From Sphingomonas sp. JC676 (GTDB lineage Bacteria; Pseudomonadota; Alphaproteobacteria; Sphingomonadales; Sphingomonadaceae): a stretch of DNA of 64,000 nt. A program made the position numbers and the translations under genes. Location: the NCBI RefSeq assembly GCF_014489075.1, contig NZ_JACTGR010000007.1, positions 62,001 to 126,000 of the forward strand, given 5' to 3'. The notes under the pieces were generated by a model that saw nothing but the letters and a program-made list of their open reading frames with translations, was not told where the DNA came from and made no database searches. Within the stretch, counting starts at the first letter, position 1, and every line of letters begins with the position of its first letter. Of the stretch, positions 50,244 to 59,194 are shown in pieces.

Positions 50244-50570
50244 ATGACATTCGGCTTCTCGACCCTTGTCGACTTCCTGACCTGGACGGCGATACTGCTC
50301 CTGAGCCTGAAGCTGGTCGCGACGGTCGTCCTGCTGCCGCGGGACAGGGACACCTGGTTCCACGCGCGGTGGAGTGCCGCGCTCTGGTGGGCGTCGAAGA
50401 TCACGCCGGTTATTGCGGTTCCCTGCCTGATCGCGGTTGGCGTGTTGCAAGGCGACGCCGAACTTGTCTGGATATTCGGCGCGATGATGGTGTTCGTCGT
50501 GATCGCGGTGCCGCTCAAGATATGGCTCAGATTTGGTCGTCGCCGCGGTACTGGAAAGCAGTCCGCCTGA
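50244..50570 (+). CDS. Small membrane protein
   Basis: The 108-residue protein has three hydrophobic helices (about 9-30, 50-68 and 73-92) with conserved-looking RDRDTWFHARWSAALWW between the first two and a basic C-terminus (RFGRRRGTGKQ). I do not recognise the family. A strong bidirectional terminator follows 38 nt after its stop. Confidence 0.72.
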   Translation: MTFGFSTLVDFLTWTAILLLSLKLVATVVLLPRDRDTWFHARWSAALWWASKITPVIAVPCLIAVGVLQGDAELVWIFGAMMVFVVIAVPLKIWLRFGRRRGTGKQSA

Positions 50571-50607
50571 TCGCGCGGACGAGCGTTAGTCCATAAGCCG
50601 AACGCAA

Positions 50608-50636
50608 AAGGGCCCGGCGACAAGCGCCGGGCCCTT
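50608..50636. terminator. Bidirectional intrinsic terminator
   Basis: AAGGGCCCGGCG (50608-50619) pairs perfectly with CGCCGGGCCCTT (50625-50636) around ACAAG. The adjoining AAAA and TTCC allow use from both sides. It sits between the plus-strand 50244 gene and the convergent minus-strand glycine-zipper gene. Confidence 0.85.
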
Positions 50637-50658
50637 CCTGCCTGCGTGGCAAGCTTTG

Positions 50659-51201
50659 TTAGCGGCAGCGCACATTGCCGCGGTCGACCGACTGGCCGAT
50701 CGCCGCACCCGCAGCCGCGCCGAGCAGCGTGCCGAGGGTCGCGTTGCGGCCGTTCGAGATCGCATTGCCGAACAGTCCGCCGGCGACGCCGCCGACGATC
50801 AGGCCGGTCGTGCCGTCGTTGCGGCGGCAATAATAACGTCCGTCATTGCCGCGATAGACGCGGTCGTTCCGGCTCAGACGGCGCTCCTGATAATAGCGGC
50901 CGTCGCGATAATATTGGTCGGCGTAGTAGCCACTCTCGCCGCGCGGCAGCCGATTATAGTCGTAATTCCGATACCTGCGCCAATCGCGCTGCCATTCACG
51001 GCGATCGTCCCGGCGGGCTTCGCGAATATCCTGGCGGCAATCGCGTGCCTCGCGGCGATATTCGCCGCGGCTGTCCGAATTTCGCAAGTCACGCGCACAG
51101 TCGCGCTGCGCTTCGCGTGTATTGCTATTGTGCCGCTGGGCCGCCGCCGGCATTGCCGGCAATGTCACCGCGGCAATTGCGGCGATCAAGATCATACGCA
51201 T
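50659..51201 (-). CDS. Glycine-zipper (17 kDa antigen-type) outer-membrane protein
   Basis: The 180-residue precursor has a signal peptide (cleavage near AAAQR), a strongly basic, Tyr/Arg-rich central region with repeats such as RRDDRREWQRDWRRYRNYDY (split) and GRYYQERRLSRND, and a C-terminal glycine-zipper pair: GLIVGGVAGGLFGNAI and LLGAAAGAAIGQSV. Such zippers insert into or span the outer membrane. Function unknown; similar proteins are common in sphingomonads. Confidence 0.88.
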   Translation of the reverse strand: MRMILIAAIAAVTLPAMPAAAQRHNSNTREAQRDCARDLRNSDSRGEYRREARDCRQDIREARRDDRREWQRDWRRYRNYDYNRLPRGESGYYADQYYRDGRYYQERRLSRNDRVYRGNDGRYYCRRNDGTTGLIVGGVAGGLFGNAISNGRNATLGTLLGAAAGAAIGQSVDRGNVRCR

Positions 51202-51302
51202 AGTTCCACTCCTGCTGTTTCAGCTATTCGATCCAACGTATCGAAGCATGGTGAAGTTGCGTGAATGGCAAACTACCTTGCGTTCATCGCATGGCCATTT
51301 GT

Positions 51303-52127
51303 TCAGATACGGCGGTTCCCCGGATAGGCGAACAGCAGGTCGCTACCCATTGCGGCCTCCAGCTCGGCTCCGCCCTCGAGCGTCAGGCAGTCGCCGGCGC
51401 GGAACGGCACCCCGTCGGCCACGCCTTCGCCCTTCAGCGGCACGAGCCAGCCGGTGACGCCCTCGGGCAGCTTCACCTTGCGGTGCCCGCCTTCCCAGCG
51501 CTCGAGCACGAATTTGGGCCCTTCGACCAGGATCGCGCGGTCGTCCGCTACCTTGCCCGGCATCGGATTGGGGACATAGGGCACCGGCTCCGCGACCGCG
51601 ATGCCCTGGTCCAGGTGCAGCTCGCGCGGGCGGCCATAGTCGTAGAGGCGATAGGTGGTCTCGCTGTTCTGCTGCACTTCGACCAGCGTGATTCCCGCGC
51701 CGATCGCGTGGATCGTGCCCGAGCCCGAATAGAGGAAGTCGCCGGCCTTGACCGGCTTCCAGTCGAGCAGGTCCTCGATCGATCCGTCCAGCGCGGCGGC
51801 GCGCAGCGTCTCGCGGTCGACGGGCTGCTTGGTCCCCAGCGCGATCGTCGAATCGGGCTCGGCATCCAGGATCACCCAACATTCGTCCTTGCCGCGCGGT
51901 AGACCCGCGGCATGTGCCTGCTCGTCATTGGGATGGACCTGCACCGACAATTTCTCGCTGGTGAACAGATATTTGATCAGCAGGTCAGGCGTGCTGTCGC
52001 CCGGCGTCTGGAACCAGATCTCGCCCACCGGATCGCCATCGGCGGCCGGATCGGCAAAGCCCGGCCACAGCTTGTGGCGGCCCCAGGGTTTTTCCACGCG
52101 GTGGGTGGCAAGAAGCGTCGCGGTCAC
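51303..52127 (-). CDS. manA: Class I mannose-6-phosphate isomerase-like protein
   Basis: The 274-residue protein has the type I PMI pattern: VEKPWGRHKLW, EIWFQTPGDS, KLSVQVHPNDEQAHA (zinc ligands), and the later SGSGTIHAIGAGITLVEVQQNSETTYRLYDYGR (split; His and Tyr motifs). It interconverts mannose-6-P and fructose-6-P; the family also includes sugar-phosphate isomerases of other specificity, so the symbol is tentative. The start is GTG at 52127 with AGAGGGA ahead. Confidence 0.85.
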   Translation of the reverse strand: MTATLLATHRVEKPWGRHKLWPGFADPAADGDPVGEIWFQTPGDSTPDLLIKYLFTSEKLSVQVHPNDEQAHAAGLPRGKDECWVILDAEPDSTIALGTKQPVDRETLRAAALDGSIEDLLDWKPVKAGDFLYSGSGTIHAIGAGITLVEVQQNSETTYRLYDYGRPRELHLDQGIAVAEPVPYVPNPMPGKVADDRAILVEGPKFVLERWEGGHRKVKLPEGVTGWLVPLKGEGVADGVPFRAGDCLTLEGGAELEAAMGSDLLFAYPGNRRI

Positions 52128-52249
52128 TCGAATCCCTCTCAACAGGAAGTTCGTCCCACCTAACGCATTTTCGCGTCGATGCGATCCGCCCTAATCCCGC
52201 CGCGAAAAGGATTGTTTGCAGCCACCGGACCGGGCTAAGACCGCGTCCT

Positions 52250-53065
52250 ATGCGTATCCCCCTGCCTCGCGCGCTTGCTTTCGCGCTCATTCCGGTGCTC
52301 GCCGTTTCCGTCGCCGGTTGCGCCAAGCGTGGTGCAAACAAAGACCTGCCTTATGTCGCGCGCGACGTCGGCACGCTCTATTCTGCCGCCAAGCAGCGGC
52401 TGGACCAGCACCAGTACAAGCTGGCGGCCGCGCTGTTCGACGAAGTCGAGCGCCAGCATCCCTATTCGGTCTGGGCGCGTCGCGCACAGCTGATGGGCGC
52501 GTTCAGCTATTATCTGAACCAGGATTATGCCCAGTCGATCGCATCGTCGCAGCGCTTCCTGGCGGTCCATCCGGGCAATCGCGACGCGCCCTATGCCTAC
52601 TATCTGATCGGCCTGAGCTATTACGAGCAGATCAGCGACGTGACGCGCGATCAGAAGATCACGCAGCAGGCGCTTGATTCGCTGGGCGAGCTCACGCGCC
52701 GCTATCCCAACACCAAATATTCCGCCGACGCGCGGCTGAAGATGGACCTGGTCCGCGATCACCTCGCGGGCAAGGAAATGGAGATCGGCCGTTTCTACGA
52801 GACGCGCGGCCAGTGGCTCGCGGCGGTGATCCGCTTCCGCGCGGTGGTCGAGAATTATCAGATGACCACGCACGTGCCCGAGGCGCTGATGCGGCTGACC
52901 GAATGCTACCTTGCGCTCGGCGTGCCGGAAGAGGCGCAGAAATCGGCCGCCGTGCTCGGCGCCAACTATCCGGGCACCGACTGGTACCAGCATGCCTATG
53001 ACCTCATTCAGAAGAATAAGGGCAAGGTTGAAAAGGCGACCGCGGCCGCGCCCGCGGCGCACTGA
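52250..53065 (+). CDS. bamD: Outer-membrane protein assembly lipoprotein BamD
   Basis: BamD is the essential lipoprotein of the BAM complex. The 271-residue precursor has lipobox SVAGC (Cys about residue 24) and five TPR-like repeats: LYSAAKQRLDQHQYKLAAALFDEVERQHPYSVWARRAQLMGAFSYY split over residues 43-88, then AYYLIGLSYYEQI and ALDSLGELTRRYPNTKYSADAR. Sequence and length match alphaproteobacterial BamD. It is followed directly by recN, a usual alphaproteobacterial order. Confidence 0.95.
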   Translation: MRIPLPRALAFALIPVLAVSVAGCAKRGANKDLPYVARDVGTLYSAAKQRLDQHQYKLAAALFDEVERQHPYSVWARRAQLMGAFSYYLNQDYAQSIASSQRFLAVHPGNRDAPYAYYLIGLSYYEQISDVTRDQKITQQALDSLGELTRRYPNTKYSADARLKMDLVRDHLAGKEMEIGRFYETRGQWLAAVIRFRAVVENYQMTTHVPEALMRLTECYLALGVPEEAQKSAAVLGANYPGTDWYQHAYDLIQKNKGKVEKATAAAPAAH

Positions 53066-53076
53066 TCCGCACTTTC

Positions 53077-53091
53077 GTTCGTCGTCCGTTC
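53077..53091 (+). promoter_or_regulatory. SOS (LexA) box upstream of recN
   Basis: GTTC at 53077-53080 and GTTC at 53088-53091 are separated by exactly 7 nt. This is the direct-repeat LexA box of alphaproteobacteria (GTTC-N7-GTTC). It lies in the 44-nt bamD-recN gap, 19 nt before the recN ATG, so LexA repression of recN is likely. Confidence 0.85.
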
Positions 53092-53109
53092 CTGCGATAG
53101 GGTAGGCGC

Positions 53110-54774
53110 ATGCTGACTGCGCTTGCCATCCGAGATGTCGTGCTGATCGAGGCGCTGGACCTAGAGTTCGGCGACGGCCTTGGCGTGCTGACCGGCGAGA
53201 CCGGCGCGGGCAAGTCGATCCTGCTCGATGCGCTGGGGCTGGCGCTCGGCGCCCGGGGCGAAAGCGGCCTGGTACGCCAGGGCGCCGGCCAGGCCGTGGT
53301 CACCGCTACATTCGAAATATTCGCGCATGACAGCGCCATCGCCAATCTCTTCGCGCAGAACGGTCTCGAGCTGGAGCCGGGCGAGCCCTTGCTCGTTCGC
53401 CGCATCGTCAAGTCCGACGGTGGGAGCCGCGCCTTCCTCAACGATCAACCGGCGTCCGCGGGACTGTTGCGAGAGCTGGCGCCGCATCTCGTCGAGATCC
53501 ATGGCCAGCACGACGATCGCGGGCTGCTCAATCCGCGCGGACATCGCGCGCTGCTCGACGCCTTCGGGCGCTGCGATGTCGGGCCGGTGGCGATCACGCA
53601 TCGGGCATGGCGCGAGGCCGAGGACCTGCTCGCCGTCGCCCGTGCCGAGCAGGATACCGCCGAGCGCGACCGCGAATGGCTGGAGCATGCCGTCGCCGAG
53701 CTGCGCGCGCTGGCGCCGGAGGAAGGCGAGGAGGAGGTGCTGGCCGAGCGCCGCGCCACGATGCAGCGCGGTGAGCGGATCGCCGGCGAGCTCCAGGGCA
53801 TCGCCGATCTGCTCGAAGGATCGGAAGGCGGGCTGACCCGACTGCGCCAGGCGGCGCGCATTCTTGAACGCATCGCCGACGATCACCCCGCGCTGGGCGA
53901 ATCGCTTGCCGCAATCGACCGCGCGCTCACCGAAGGAACCGAGGCGCAGGAGCGGGTGGATGCCGCGGCGGAGGCACTCGCCTTCGATCCCGCCGCGCTC
54001 GAGGCAGACGAGACGCGGCTTTTCGAATTGCGAGCGATCGCGCGGAAGCACCGCGTCCAGCCCGAGGAACTGCCGGCATTGCTGGAGGAACTGGGCGGTC
54101 GCCTGGAGCGATTGACCAGCGGCGGTGAAGGCATTGCCCGGCTCGAACTCGCGGCCGAGGAAGCCCACCGCATGTATCGCGAGGCGGCGCGCGCTCTCTC
54201 CACGGCGCGCGCGCAGGCCGCGTCACGGCTCGATGCCGCCGTCGAGACCGAGCTCAAGCCGCTCAAGCTGGACGCCGCCCGCTTCCGCACCGTGGTCGAG
54301 CCGCTCGACGAGGCGCACTGGTCGCCTTCGGGCATGGACCGGGTCGAATTCGAGGTTTCGACCAATCCCGGCGCCCCCTTCGCGCCGCTGATCAAGATCG
54401 CCTCGGGCGGCGAGCTGTCGCGCTTCATCCTGGCGTTGAAGGTCGCGCTGGCCGAGGAAGGCGGCGCGCGCACCTTGATCTTCGACGAGATCGATCGCGG
54501 CGTCGGCGGTGCGGTAGCGAGCGCGATCGGCGAGCGTCTTGCCCGGCTGGCGGACACCGCGCAGGTGCTGGTCGTCACGCACAGCCCGCAGGTCGCGGCA
54601 CGCGGCGCCCGCCACTTGCTGATCGCCAAGAGCCACGATGGGATCGTCACCCGCACGGGCGTGACGCCGCTCGACACCGTCCAGCGCCGCGAGGAAATCG
54701 CCCGCATGCTTTCGGGCGCGCAGATCACCGACGAGGCACGTGCCCAGGCGGAACGGCTGCTCGAGCCCGCCTGA
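53110..54774 (+). CDS. recN: DNA repair protein RecN
   Basis: RecN is an SMC-like ATPase that tethers broken DNA ends. The 554-residue product has Walker A (GETGAGKSILLDALGL, about residues 29-44), long coiled coils through the middle (about 150-360), the ABC signature IASGGELSRFILALKVAL, and Walker B TLIFDEIDRGVGG, then the D-loop His region VTHSPQVAA. Full family length. A LexA box precedes it, and SOS control fits RecN in this group. Confidence 0.96.
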   Translation: MLTALAIRDVVLIEALDLEFGDGLGVLTGETGAGKSILLDALGLALGARGESGLVRQGAGQAVVTATFEIFAHDSAIANLFAQNGLELEPGEPLLVRRIVKSDGGSRAFLNDQPASAGLLRELAPHLVEIHGQHDDRGLLNPRGHRALLDAFGRCDVGPVAITHRAWREAEDLLAVARAEQDTAERDREWLEHAVAELRALAPEEGEEEVLAERRATMQRGERIAGELQGIADLLEGSEGGLTRLRQAARILERIADDHPALGESLAAIDRALTEGTEAQERVDAAAEALAFDPAALEADETRLFELRAIARKHRVQPEELPALLEELGGRLERLTSGGEGIARLELAAEEAHRMYREAARALSTARAQAASRLDAAVETELKPLKLDAARFRTVVEPLDEAHWSPSGMDRVEFEVSTNPGAPFAPLIKIASGGELSRFILALKVALAEEGGARTLIFDEIDRGVGGAVASAIGERLARLADTAQVLVVTHSPQVAARGARHLLIAKSHDGIVTRTGVTPLDTVQRREEIARMLSGAQITDEARAQAERLLEPA

Positions 54775-54921
54775 CCGGCGTTAACGTTCCTGAACGAAGC
54801 TCTCGGACCTGCGACAAAGCGTGACACTAAAACGCCTTCGCCGTCACACCTTCGAGACACGCCCCTCCCATAAAGACAGTCGACCGCAGGGACGGTCCAG
54901 TTTTGAAAGAGGAGTGTCACC

Positions 54922-55296
54922 ATGAAGAAGTTTTCGCTGATGATCGCCGGCCTGGGCATCGCCGTCTCGGCCATTCCCGCCGCCGCATTCGCCGCTCCGG
55001 CTCCCGCGCCGCGCTATGGCTATGACCAGGGCTGGCAGAACATCAACGCCCGCCAGGCGCGGATTGAAGCGCGGATCAACCAGGGCATCCGCTCCGGCGC
55101 GCTCAGCCGCCGCGAAGCGACCCAGCTCCGCGCCGAATTTCGTTCGCTGGAGCGCCTCGAGGCTCAGTATCGCCGCTCGCGTCCCGGCCTGACCATGGCC
55201 GAGCGCCGTGACCTCGACCGCCGCTTCGATGCGCTGTCGGCCCGCGTGATGATCGAGAAGCATGATCGCAACGACCGCAACGGCCACCGTCGCTAA
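54922..55296 (+). CDS. Small basic periplasmic protein of unknown function
   Basis: The 124-residue precursor has a signal peptide (cleavage near AFAAP), then a charged helical domain with INARQARIEARINQGIRSGALSRREATQLR (split at QGIR) and LEAQYRRSRPGLTMAERRDLDRRFD. The Arg-rich helix repeat and fixed SGALSRREA signature are seen in a family of small sphingomonad proteins whose role I do not know. The ATG has a GAGGAG Shine-Dalgarno. A terminator follows. Confidence 0.82.
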   Translation: MKKFSLMIAGLGIAVSAIPAAAFAAPAPAPRYGYDQGWQNINARQARIEARINQGIRSGALSRREATQLRAEFRSLERLEAQYRRSRPGLTMAERRDLDRRFDALSARVMIEKHDRNDRNGHRR

Positions 55297-55320
55297 CCCC
55301 TGGGCGACAGGCCAATGAAG

Positions 55321-55353
55321 ACGGGCTCTGCCGAAAGGCAGGGCCCGTTTTCG
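55321..55353. terminator. Intrinsic terminator between convergent genes
   Basis: ACGGGCTCTGCC (55321-55332) pairs with GGCAGGGCCCGT (55337-55348) around a GAAA tetraloop with one G-U pair, then TTTCG. It serves the 54922 gene and could work backwards for the SleB-like gene. Confidence 0.85.
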
Positions 55354-55355
55354 TA

Positions 55356-56363
55356 TCAGCGCAGCGGCTTGCCGCTGTCCTTCCATCTGTCGAGGACCTG
55401 CGAGTCTGCCGTGACGGGCGCGGCATAGGTCCGGGTGGGCGCGCCGCTATCGGCATAGGCCGGCTGGATCGCCGCGCGTGCGGTGGGAGCCACCGGCGTC
55501 GGCGTGCTTGCCGCCAGTGGCGATACCGGCAGCGGGGTCGGGGTGGGGACGGGCAGGGGCTCCAGGCTCGGATGTGGCTGGGGCAACGGCTCGCCGCCGC
55601 GATAGGCCTGGTTGAATGCCGCAGCGGTGCCCCAATAGCCCTTCCAGCGATGGAAGAAATGCGCGCCGAACACGCCGGTCATCACCAGGCTGCGGTTCCA
55701 GCTCGGGGTGACCGCGAAGGTGTGATAGTGCGTCGCCTCGCCCACCGGCGCGAACACGTTTCCGTTCAGCGCCGCCGCGGCGATCTTCTGGGCGCGCAGC
55801 CAATAGGCCCGCGCCACGCCGCGTGTCATCGAGCCGTCGCAGGCGAAGCTGAACTGGCAGCCGCGCTTCTCCGATCCCTGGTACACGACGCCGCATACGG
55901 AGGCGGGGAAGGCGGGGTGCCGCACGCGGTTGAGCACCACCTGGGCGACCGCGCGCTGGCCGTCATCGGGCTCGCGCGCCGCCTCGTAATAGATCGCGTC
56001 GGTCAGGCATTCGAGCGCGCGCGCCTTGTCGAGCCCGGTGCCGCGCAGAACGAAGGGCTTGGCCGCCTGGATCGAGGCATCGACCACGGCGTTTTCGGGA
56101 ACGGGCGTGGTCGGCAGTTCGATCGTGCCGGTGGTTCCGGGCGTCACCGCCGCATCGTCTGCAATCGCGGTATAATTGGCGGCGCCGGGGAAATGATCCT
56201 CGGCCTCATAGCCGGTCGGCGTCGGGACGGGCTCGGGCTTGGCCGGCGCGGGTGACAATGCCTGGGCGGAGAAGCCGGCGCCGATCAGCGAGGCGAGCGC
56301 CGCCGCCGCCAGTCCGCGCATCTGCATCTGCGTGAAACGCCGCCAGAACAAGAAACCGCCCAC
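55356..56363 (-). CDS. SleB-like cell-wall hydrolase (hydrolase_2)
   Basis: The 335-residue protein has an N-terminal hydrophobic segment after a basic start (signal or anchor), a Pro/Thr-rich linker, and the SleB/CwlJ-type hydrolase_2 domain: ALECLTDAIYYEAAREPDDGQRAVAQVVLNR (catalytic Glu in YYEAA), followed by CGVVYQGSEKRGCQFSFACDG, and later WKGYWGTAAAFNQAYRGG. The C-terminal 90 residues are Pro-rich. It probably trims peptidoglycan. The start is GTG at 56363; internal ATGs (about 56327) are alternatives. Confidence 0.9.
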   Translation of the reverse strand: MGGFLFWRRFTQMQMRGLAAAALASLIGAGFSAQALSPAPAKPEPVPTPTGYEAEDHFPGAANYTAIADDAAVTPGTTGTIELPTTPVPENAVVDASIQAAKPFVLRGTGLDKARALECLTDAIYYEAAREPDDGQRAVAQVVLNRVRHPAFPASVCGVVYQGSEKRGCQFSFACDGSMTRGVARAYWLRAQKIAAAALNGNVFAPVGEATHYHTFAVTPSWNRSLVMTGVFGAHFFHRWKGYWGTAAAFNQAYRGGEPLPQPHPSLEPLPVPTPTPLPVSPLAASTPTPVAPTARAAIQPAYADSGAPTRTYAAPVTADSQVLDRWKDSGKPLR

Positions 56364-56473
56364 CCGCTCATAAGAGAAGGCGCTCTATCTAGCTGATTCG
56401 GGTTACTGCCGCGCCAATGGATTTGGCCCTGTCCCGGGGCGAAACACTTGATGGTTAACGTAATTTTCCGCCG

Positions 56474-57613
56474 TCACTCGCCGCCGTAATAGCGCGTGCG
56501 GAAATCGTTGGCGAAGGCGGTCAGCCGGCCCTCGCCGATCGCCGCGCGCAGGTCCGCCATCAGCTGCTGGTAGAACCAGAGATTATGCTCGGTCATCAGC
56601 ATCGCGCCGAGGATCTCGCCGGCGCGGACCAGATGGTGGAGATAGGCCCGGCTCCAGGTGCCGCAGACCGGGCAGGAGCAAACGGGGTCGAGCGGCCCCT
56701 GGTCCTCGCCGAATTTGGCGTTGCGGATGTTGATCGGACCGGAGCGCGTGAACGCTTGCCCCGTGCGCCCCGAACGGGTCGGCAGCACGCAATCGAACAT
56801 GTCGATCCCGCGCTCGACCGCGCCGACGATGTCGTCGGGCTTGCCCACGCCCATCAGATAGCGCGGCTTCTCGGTATCGAGCTGGCCGGGCGCATAATCG
56901 AGCACGCCGAACATCGCCTCCTGGCCCTCGCCCACCGCGAGCCCGCCCACCGCATAGCCGTCGAAGCCGATCTGCTTGAGCGCGTCGGCGCTCGCCTTGC
57001 GGAAACCTTCGTCGAGCGCGCCCTGCTGGATGCCGAACAAAGCCGCGTTCGCGGCATGCTCGCCGCCCGAATCGAAGCCCTCACGGCTGCGCTTCGCCCA
57101 GCGCATCGAGCGCTCCATGGCCGCCGCCTGCACCTCGCGGGTCGAGGTGGTCGGCACCAGCTCGTCGAACGCCATGACGATGTCGGAACCAAGCAGCCGC
57201 TGGATCTCCATCGATCGCTCGGGCGAAAGCAGGTGCTTCGATCCGTCGAGATGCGACTTGAACGCGACGCCTTCCTCGCTGCGCTTGGTCAGCTCGGACA
57301 GGCTCATCACCTGGTATCCGCCCGAATCGGTCAGGATCGGCCGGTCCCATCCCATGAAGCCGTGCAGTCCGCCCAGCCGATGGACGCGCTCGGCGCCGGG
57401 GCGCAGCATCAAATGATAGGTGTTGCCCAGGATGATGTCGGCGCCGCTCGCGCGGACATCGGCGGGCTTCATGGCCTTGACGGTGGCGGCGGTGCCGACC
57501 GGCATGAAGGCCGGCGTGCGGATTTCGCCGCGGCGCATCGCGATGCTGCCGAGCCGGGCCTTGCCGTCGGTGGCGTGTATGGTGAACTGGAAACGGGGCG
57601 TTGGCGTTTGCAT
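56474..57613 (-). CDS. tgt: tRNA-guanine(34) transglycosylase
   Basis: Tgt exchanges G34 for preQ1 in tRNAs for Asp, Asn, His and Tyr. The 379-residue product has the catalytic Asp in PILTDSGGYQVMSLSELT, the substrate motif GNTYHLMLRPGAE, the second Asp in GIDMFDCVLPTRSGRTGQAFT, and the zinc site CSCPVCGTWSRAYLHHLV. ATG at 57613 is chosen; the frame runs further upstream without support. queA lies about 4 kb further on in the same direction. Confidence 0.97.
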   Translation of the reverse strand: MQTPTPRFQFTIHATDGKARLGSIAMRRGEIRTPAFMPVGTAATVKAMKPADVRASGADIILGNTYHLMLRPGAERVHRLGGLHGFMGWDRPILTDSGGYQVMSLSELTKRSEEGVAFKSHLDGSKHLLSPERSMEIQRLLGSDIVMAFDELVPTTSTREVQAAAMERSMRWAKRSREGFDSGGEHAANAALFGIQQGALDEGFRKASADALKQIGFDGYAVGGLAVGEGQEAMFGVLDYAPGQLDTEKPRYLMGVGKPDDIVGAVERGIDMFDCVLPTRSGRTGQAFTRSGPINIRNAKFGEDQGPLDPVCSCPVCGTWSRAYLHHLVRAGEILGAMLMTEHNLWFYQQLMADLRAAIGEGRLTAFANDFRTRYYGGE

Positions 57614-57662
57614 GGGCGTTGCCCTTTGCCGATTTGAGGGCGCCAAGTCGAGGGGAGCGCGG

Positions 57663-58274
57663 ATGAGCGAGCAGGACGACCAGTTGCGCGAAATGGCCGC
57701 GCATCGCGGGCTGAAGCTGGTCAAGTCGCGGCGCCGCAAGCCCGGCGGTGACTTCGGACGCTTCGGCCTAAAGGATGCCAAGGGCGAGGCGGTGTTCGGG
57801 TTCGACAAGGATCGGCTCGTCGCCACGGCCACCGAGATCGAGGACCATCTGCGCGGCGACACCCGCGAGACCTGGGGAAAGTCGGCCGGCTCGGTGAAGG
57901 CGCGACCCAAGCCCAAGCCGGCGCCCGCCCCGAAGCCTAAGCCGCGCTTCAAGGTGAAGGTCGACAATCTCCTCGCCAAGCTGCCCGCCGCGAGGCGCGC
58001 CGAGGCCTTTACCGAGCTGTTCGCTCGACCCGGAATCCGCGTCGAGCGCATCGTCTCGCGCGGCCAGGCGACGCCCGAAGCCGAGCCGATGGTGCAGGAT
58101 GGCGACGAATGGGTGCTCCTCCTCGAAGGCGCCGCGGGGCTGCGCATCGAGGATTCGGACGAGGTGCGGCTCGGCCCCGGTGACCATGTCTGGATCGCGG
58201 CGGGGCAGAGGCACTGGGTCACCTGGACCGCGAGGGACCGCCCTACGGTATGGCTGGCGGTCCATCTGGGGTGA
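57663..58274 (+). CDS. Two-domain cupin-fold protein
   Basis: The 203-residue protein has an N-terminal segment of about 65 residues (QLREMAAHRGLKLVKSRRRKPGGDFGRFGL split), a Lys/Pro linker (ARPKPKPAPAPKPKPRF), and a C-terminal single cupin (FARPGIRVERIVSRGQATPE, then EWVLLLEGAAGLRIEDSDEVRLGPGDHVWIAAGQRHWV split at GAAG) with the His of the metal site. The N-terminal domain is known to me as a stand-alone sphingomonad unit. GAGGGGA precedes the ATG. Its last 32 nt overlap the convergent MarR-GNAT gene. Confidence 0.82.
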   Translation: MSEQDDQLREMAAHRGLKLVKSRRRKPGGDFGRFGLKDAKGEAVFGFDKDRLVATATEIEDHLRGDTRETWGKSAGSVKARPKPKPAPAPKPKPRFKVKVDNLLAKLPAARRAEAFTELFARPGIRVERIVSRGQATPEAEPMVQDGDEWVLLLEGAAGLRIEDSDEVRLGPGDHVWIAAGQRHWVTWTARDRPTVWLAVHLG

Positions 58275-59175
58275 GGACGAGCTCCCAGGTCTCGCCCTGC
58301 ACGGGCTCGCCGAATTCGGAATGGGTTTCGGTCGAGACGATCGCGAAGCCCTCCGCCGCATAGATCCGGCGGGCGCTGGCGAGCACGGTGTGGGTCCACA
58401 GCACGACCTTGCGATATCCGGCATCGCGCGCGAAGCCGAGGCAGGTGCGCACCAGCGCCGCGCCGATCCCCAGCCCGCGCGCCTCTTCCTCGACATAGAG
58501 CAGACGCAGCCGCGCCACGTCGTCGCCGCCGTCGACCAGGAATATTGATCCCAGCATCGCGCCGCAGCGCTCCGCCACCCAGCATTGCTCGCGGCCGGGC
58601 TGGAAGTCGCGCAGGAACGCGGTGGTTACCTCCCCGAGCAGCACTTCCATCGGGCGGCCCCAGCCAAAGGCTTCGGCGTACAGGACTGCCTGGCGGCTCG
58701 CGATCACGCCCATGTCGCCGGTCCTGAACGGGCGAATCGCCCAGTCCGCCGTGCCTTGCTCGATCAGCGCGCGCGCGGCATCGAGATGCTGGGCAAGCAA
58801 CGGGCCGCCCGCGGGTCCGAGCGACTCGAGCTGGCGCGCGGTATGCGAGCGCGTTTCGGCATCGAGCGATTCGAACGCCGCGCGGCCCGGCGGCCTGAGC
58901 GCGATCGGCCGCTGGCGGGCATCGCCGGCGCCGCGCTTCCGCTCGATCCAGCCGCGTTGCTCGAAGCGCTTCAGGACCCGACTCGCATAGCCCGCGTCGA
59001 GCCCGAGCACCTCCTGCAGCTCGGCGGCGAGCACCGGCTCGCGCTTGGCGACTTCATAGAGCAGGCGCGCCTCGGCGACGCTCATCTCCGAGCCCATATA
59101 ATGCGGCGCGAGCACGTCGGCGAAGCGGGTATGCACGCGATTGAACGCGCGGAAGCGATCGATGGCCTGATCCAT
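58243..59175 (-). CDS. MarR-type regulator fused to a GNAT acetyltransferase
   Basis: The 310-residue protein has a winged-helix MarR domain (residues 1-110; LLYEVAKREPVLAAELQEVLGLDAGYASRVLKRFEQRGWIERKRG, split) and a C-terminal GNAT domain (about 145-305) with the acetyl-CoA loop LYVEEEARGLGIGAALVRTCLGFARDAGYRKV, split at the Gly-Leu. Such MarR-GNAT fusions occur in many bacteria and are uncharacterised. A MarR-style palindrome lies 20 nt before the start. Confidence 0.9.
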   Translation of the reverse strand: MDQAIDRFRAFNRVHTRFADVLAPHYMGSEMSVAEARLLYEVAKREPVLAAELQEVLGLDAGYASRVLKRFEQRGWIERKRGAGDARQRPIALRPPGRAAFESLDAETRSHTARQLESLGPAGGPLLAQHLDAARALIEQGTADWAIRPFRTGDMGVIASRQAVLYAEAFGWGRPMEVLLGEVTTAFLRDFQPGREQCWVAERCGAMLGSIFLVDGGDDVARLRLLYVEEEARGLGIGAALVRTCLGFARDAGYRKVVLWTHTVLASARRIYAAEGFAIVSTETHSEFGEPVQGETWELVLTPDGPPAIP

Positions 59176-59194
59176 CGATCAAGGATGCTATAGG

